Positions 63,495 through 64,000 of a stretch of DNA of 64,000 bases are shown in pieces. How positions within the stretch are numbered: position 1 is the stretch's first letter; the number at the start of each line of letters is the position of its first letter. Under the pieces are notes generated by a model. That model did not search any database. It had not been told where the DNA came from and saw only the letters and a program-made list of their open reading frames with translations. Location: assembly GCA_036015235.1 (NCBI GenBank), contig CP107926.1, forward strand, positions 620,001 through 684,000. Direction: 5' to 3'. The DNA is from Streptomyces sp. NBC_00433 (GTDB lineage Bacteria > Actinomycetota > Actinomycetes > Streptomycetales > Streptomycetaceae). Position numbers and translations under genes: made by a program.

Positions 63495-64000
63495 CTAGCC
63501 GGCCGTGCCCGACCACTCGGCGACGCGGTCCGCCACCGCACGCTGGCACGGGGGTGCCATGATCGAGTAGTGGTCGGCGGGCCACACCTCGGTCTCCAGG
63601 TCCCGGCAGACGGCACGCCACGCCGGCACCGGGTCGGGCCGGTCCACCCCGCCGGCCACGAAGAGCAGCGCGGGCACCGCGGAGGCGGCCGGGCGGTAGC
63701 GGGCGAGCGCGCCGAGGTTGGCCGCGTGCACCCGCATCAGCCGCTCGTAGCCCGCCGGGTCCACCTCCGCGGGCAGCAGCCCGTGCGCGACGGCCGCGTC
63801 CCGCGCGGCCGCTGAACGGCCCTCGCCGTCAGAACCGTCGACCGCGGCGGCGACGTCGGCGGGCAGCACGCCGCCCGCGAGGTCGGCGAGGAATTCCCGG
63901 TGGCGGTCCGTGTCGGTGTCGGGCTGCCGCAGGTTGGCCAGATCGCTGTCGATCATGAAGACCCGCACCTGGTGCCCCTCGGTGGCCAGTTGGCCGGCCA
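63495..64000 (-). CDS. Thioesterase-like alpha/beta hydrolase, N-terminus outside window
   Basis: The last ~168 residues of a protein whose start lies beyond the right edge. The open frame begins at the edge with LAGQLATEGHQVRVFMIDSD, the strand and loop found after the nucleophile elbow in NRPS/PKS thioesterase domains. It then has a variable lid (DPAGYERLMRVHAANLGALA) and a C-terminal VPALLFVAGGVDRPDPVPAW, followed by EVWPADHYSIMAPPCQRAVA, with the catalytic His in DHYSIM. It may be the terminal TE domain of an NRPS or PKS that continues to the right, or a discrete thioesterase. Confidence 0.7.
   Translation of the reverse strand, partial: AGQLATEGHQVRVFMIDSDLANLRQPDTDTDRHREFLADLAGGVLPADVAAAVDGSDGEGRSAAARDAAVAHGLLPAEVDPAGYERLMRVHAANLGALARYRPAASAVPALLFVAGGVDRPDPVPAWRAVCRDLETEVWPADHYSIMAPPCQRAVADRVAEWSGTAG

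Overview
The window is very GC-rich and uses almost exclusively G/C-ending codons. It has frequent GTG and TTG starts, hairpin terminators without U-tracts, SARP, LAL and TetR regulators, and rare in-frame TTA codons. Together these point to a streptomycete or close relative (Streptomycetaceae). No RNA gene, CRISPR array or insertion sequence was recognised.

Layout. (1) 1-7.4 kb is ordinary accessory chromosome. It carries a CBM2 rhamnogalacturonan lyase under a perfect CebR-type box, a scrap of two dead genes, a phytase-like esterase, a G1 glutamic peptidase, a LuxR regulator, a secreted orphan, an alpha/beta hydrolase and a membrane protein. (2) 7.7-23.1 kb is a block of regulators and accessory genes: three SARPs, two AraC proteins with a shared unusual tail, a 948-residue LAL ATPase regulator, a DUF6059 peptide, a type II thioesterase, a 2-oxoacid:ferredoxin oxidoreductase (korA/korB), a first FAD halogenase and a Kef-type antiporter. 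(3) 23.3-50.2 kb is the biosynthetic core, mostly on the minus strand. It has a Lsd18/MonCI-like flavin monooxygenase, a degenerate AMP-binding protein, a flavin reductase, a thioesterase, three type I PKS genes, two more halogenase-type flavoproteins and a SnoaL-like protein. (4) 50.4-62.5 kb holds export and extracellular oxidation: three MFS pumps, a membrane-fused multicopper oxidase, a secreted orphan, a Tat-exported vanadium haloperoxidase, a TetR regulator, a DUF6220 protein and a LanB-C/SagB fusion like LazF of thiopeptide pathways. (5) The right end has a MarR regulator and the C-terminal part of a thioesterase that runs off the window.

How it may work together (inference). The PKS genes form a tightly coupled operon, PKS1-PKS2-PKS3-thioesterase-flavin reductase-AMP-like protein. 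Module content is KS-AT-DH-ER-KR-ACP, then KS-KR-ACP plus KS-AT-DH-KR-ACP, then KS-ACP. Two of the four modules lack an AT although the flanking linkers remain, and the ER has lost its nucleotide-binding glycine motif. The flavin reductase could feed FADH2 to up to three halogenase-type enzymes, and a secreted vanadium haloperoxidase adds a second halogenation chemistry. The product is therefore predicted to be a halogenated, oxidatively tailored polyketide; its structure cannot be read from the sequence.

Control. In-frame TTA codons occur in LuxR1, SARP1, the antiporter, SARP3, AraC2 and the first MFS gene, predicting bldA dependence. A 9-bp motif, GATTGCTCA, recurs exactly in three divergent promoter regions (22259, 50251, 57719), with a one-mismatch copy at 60678. 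It is a candidate pathway-specific operator.
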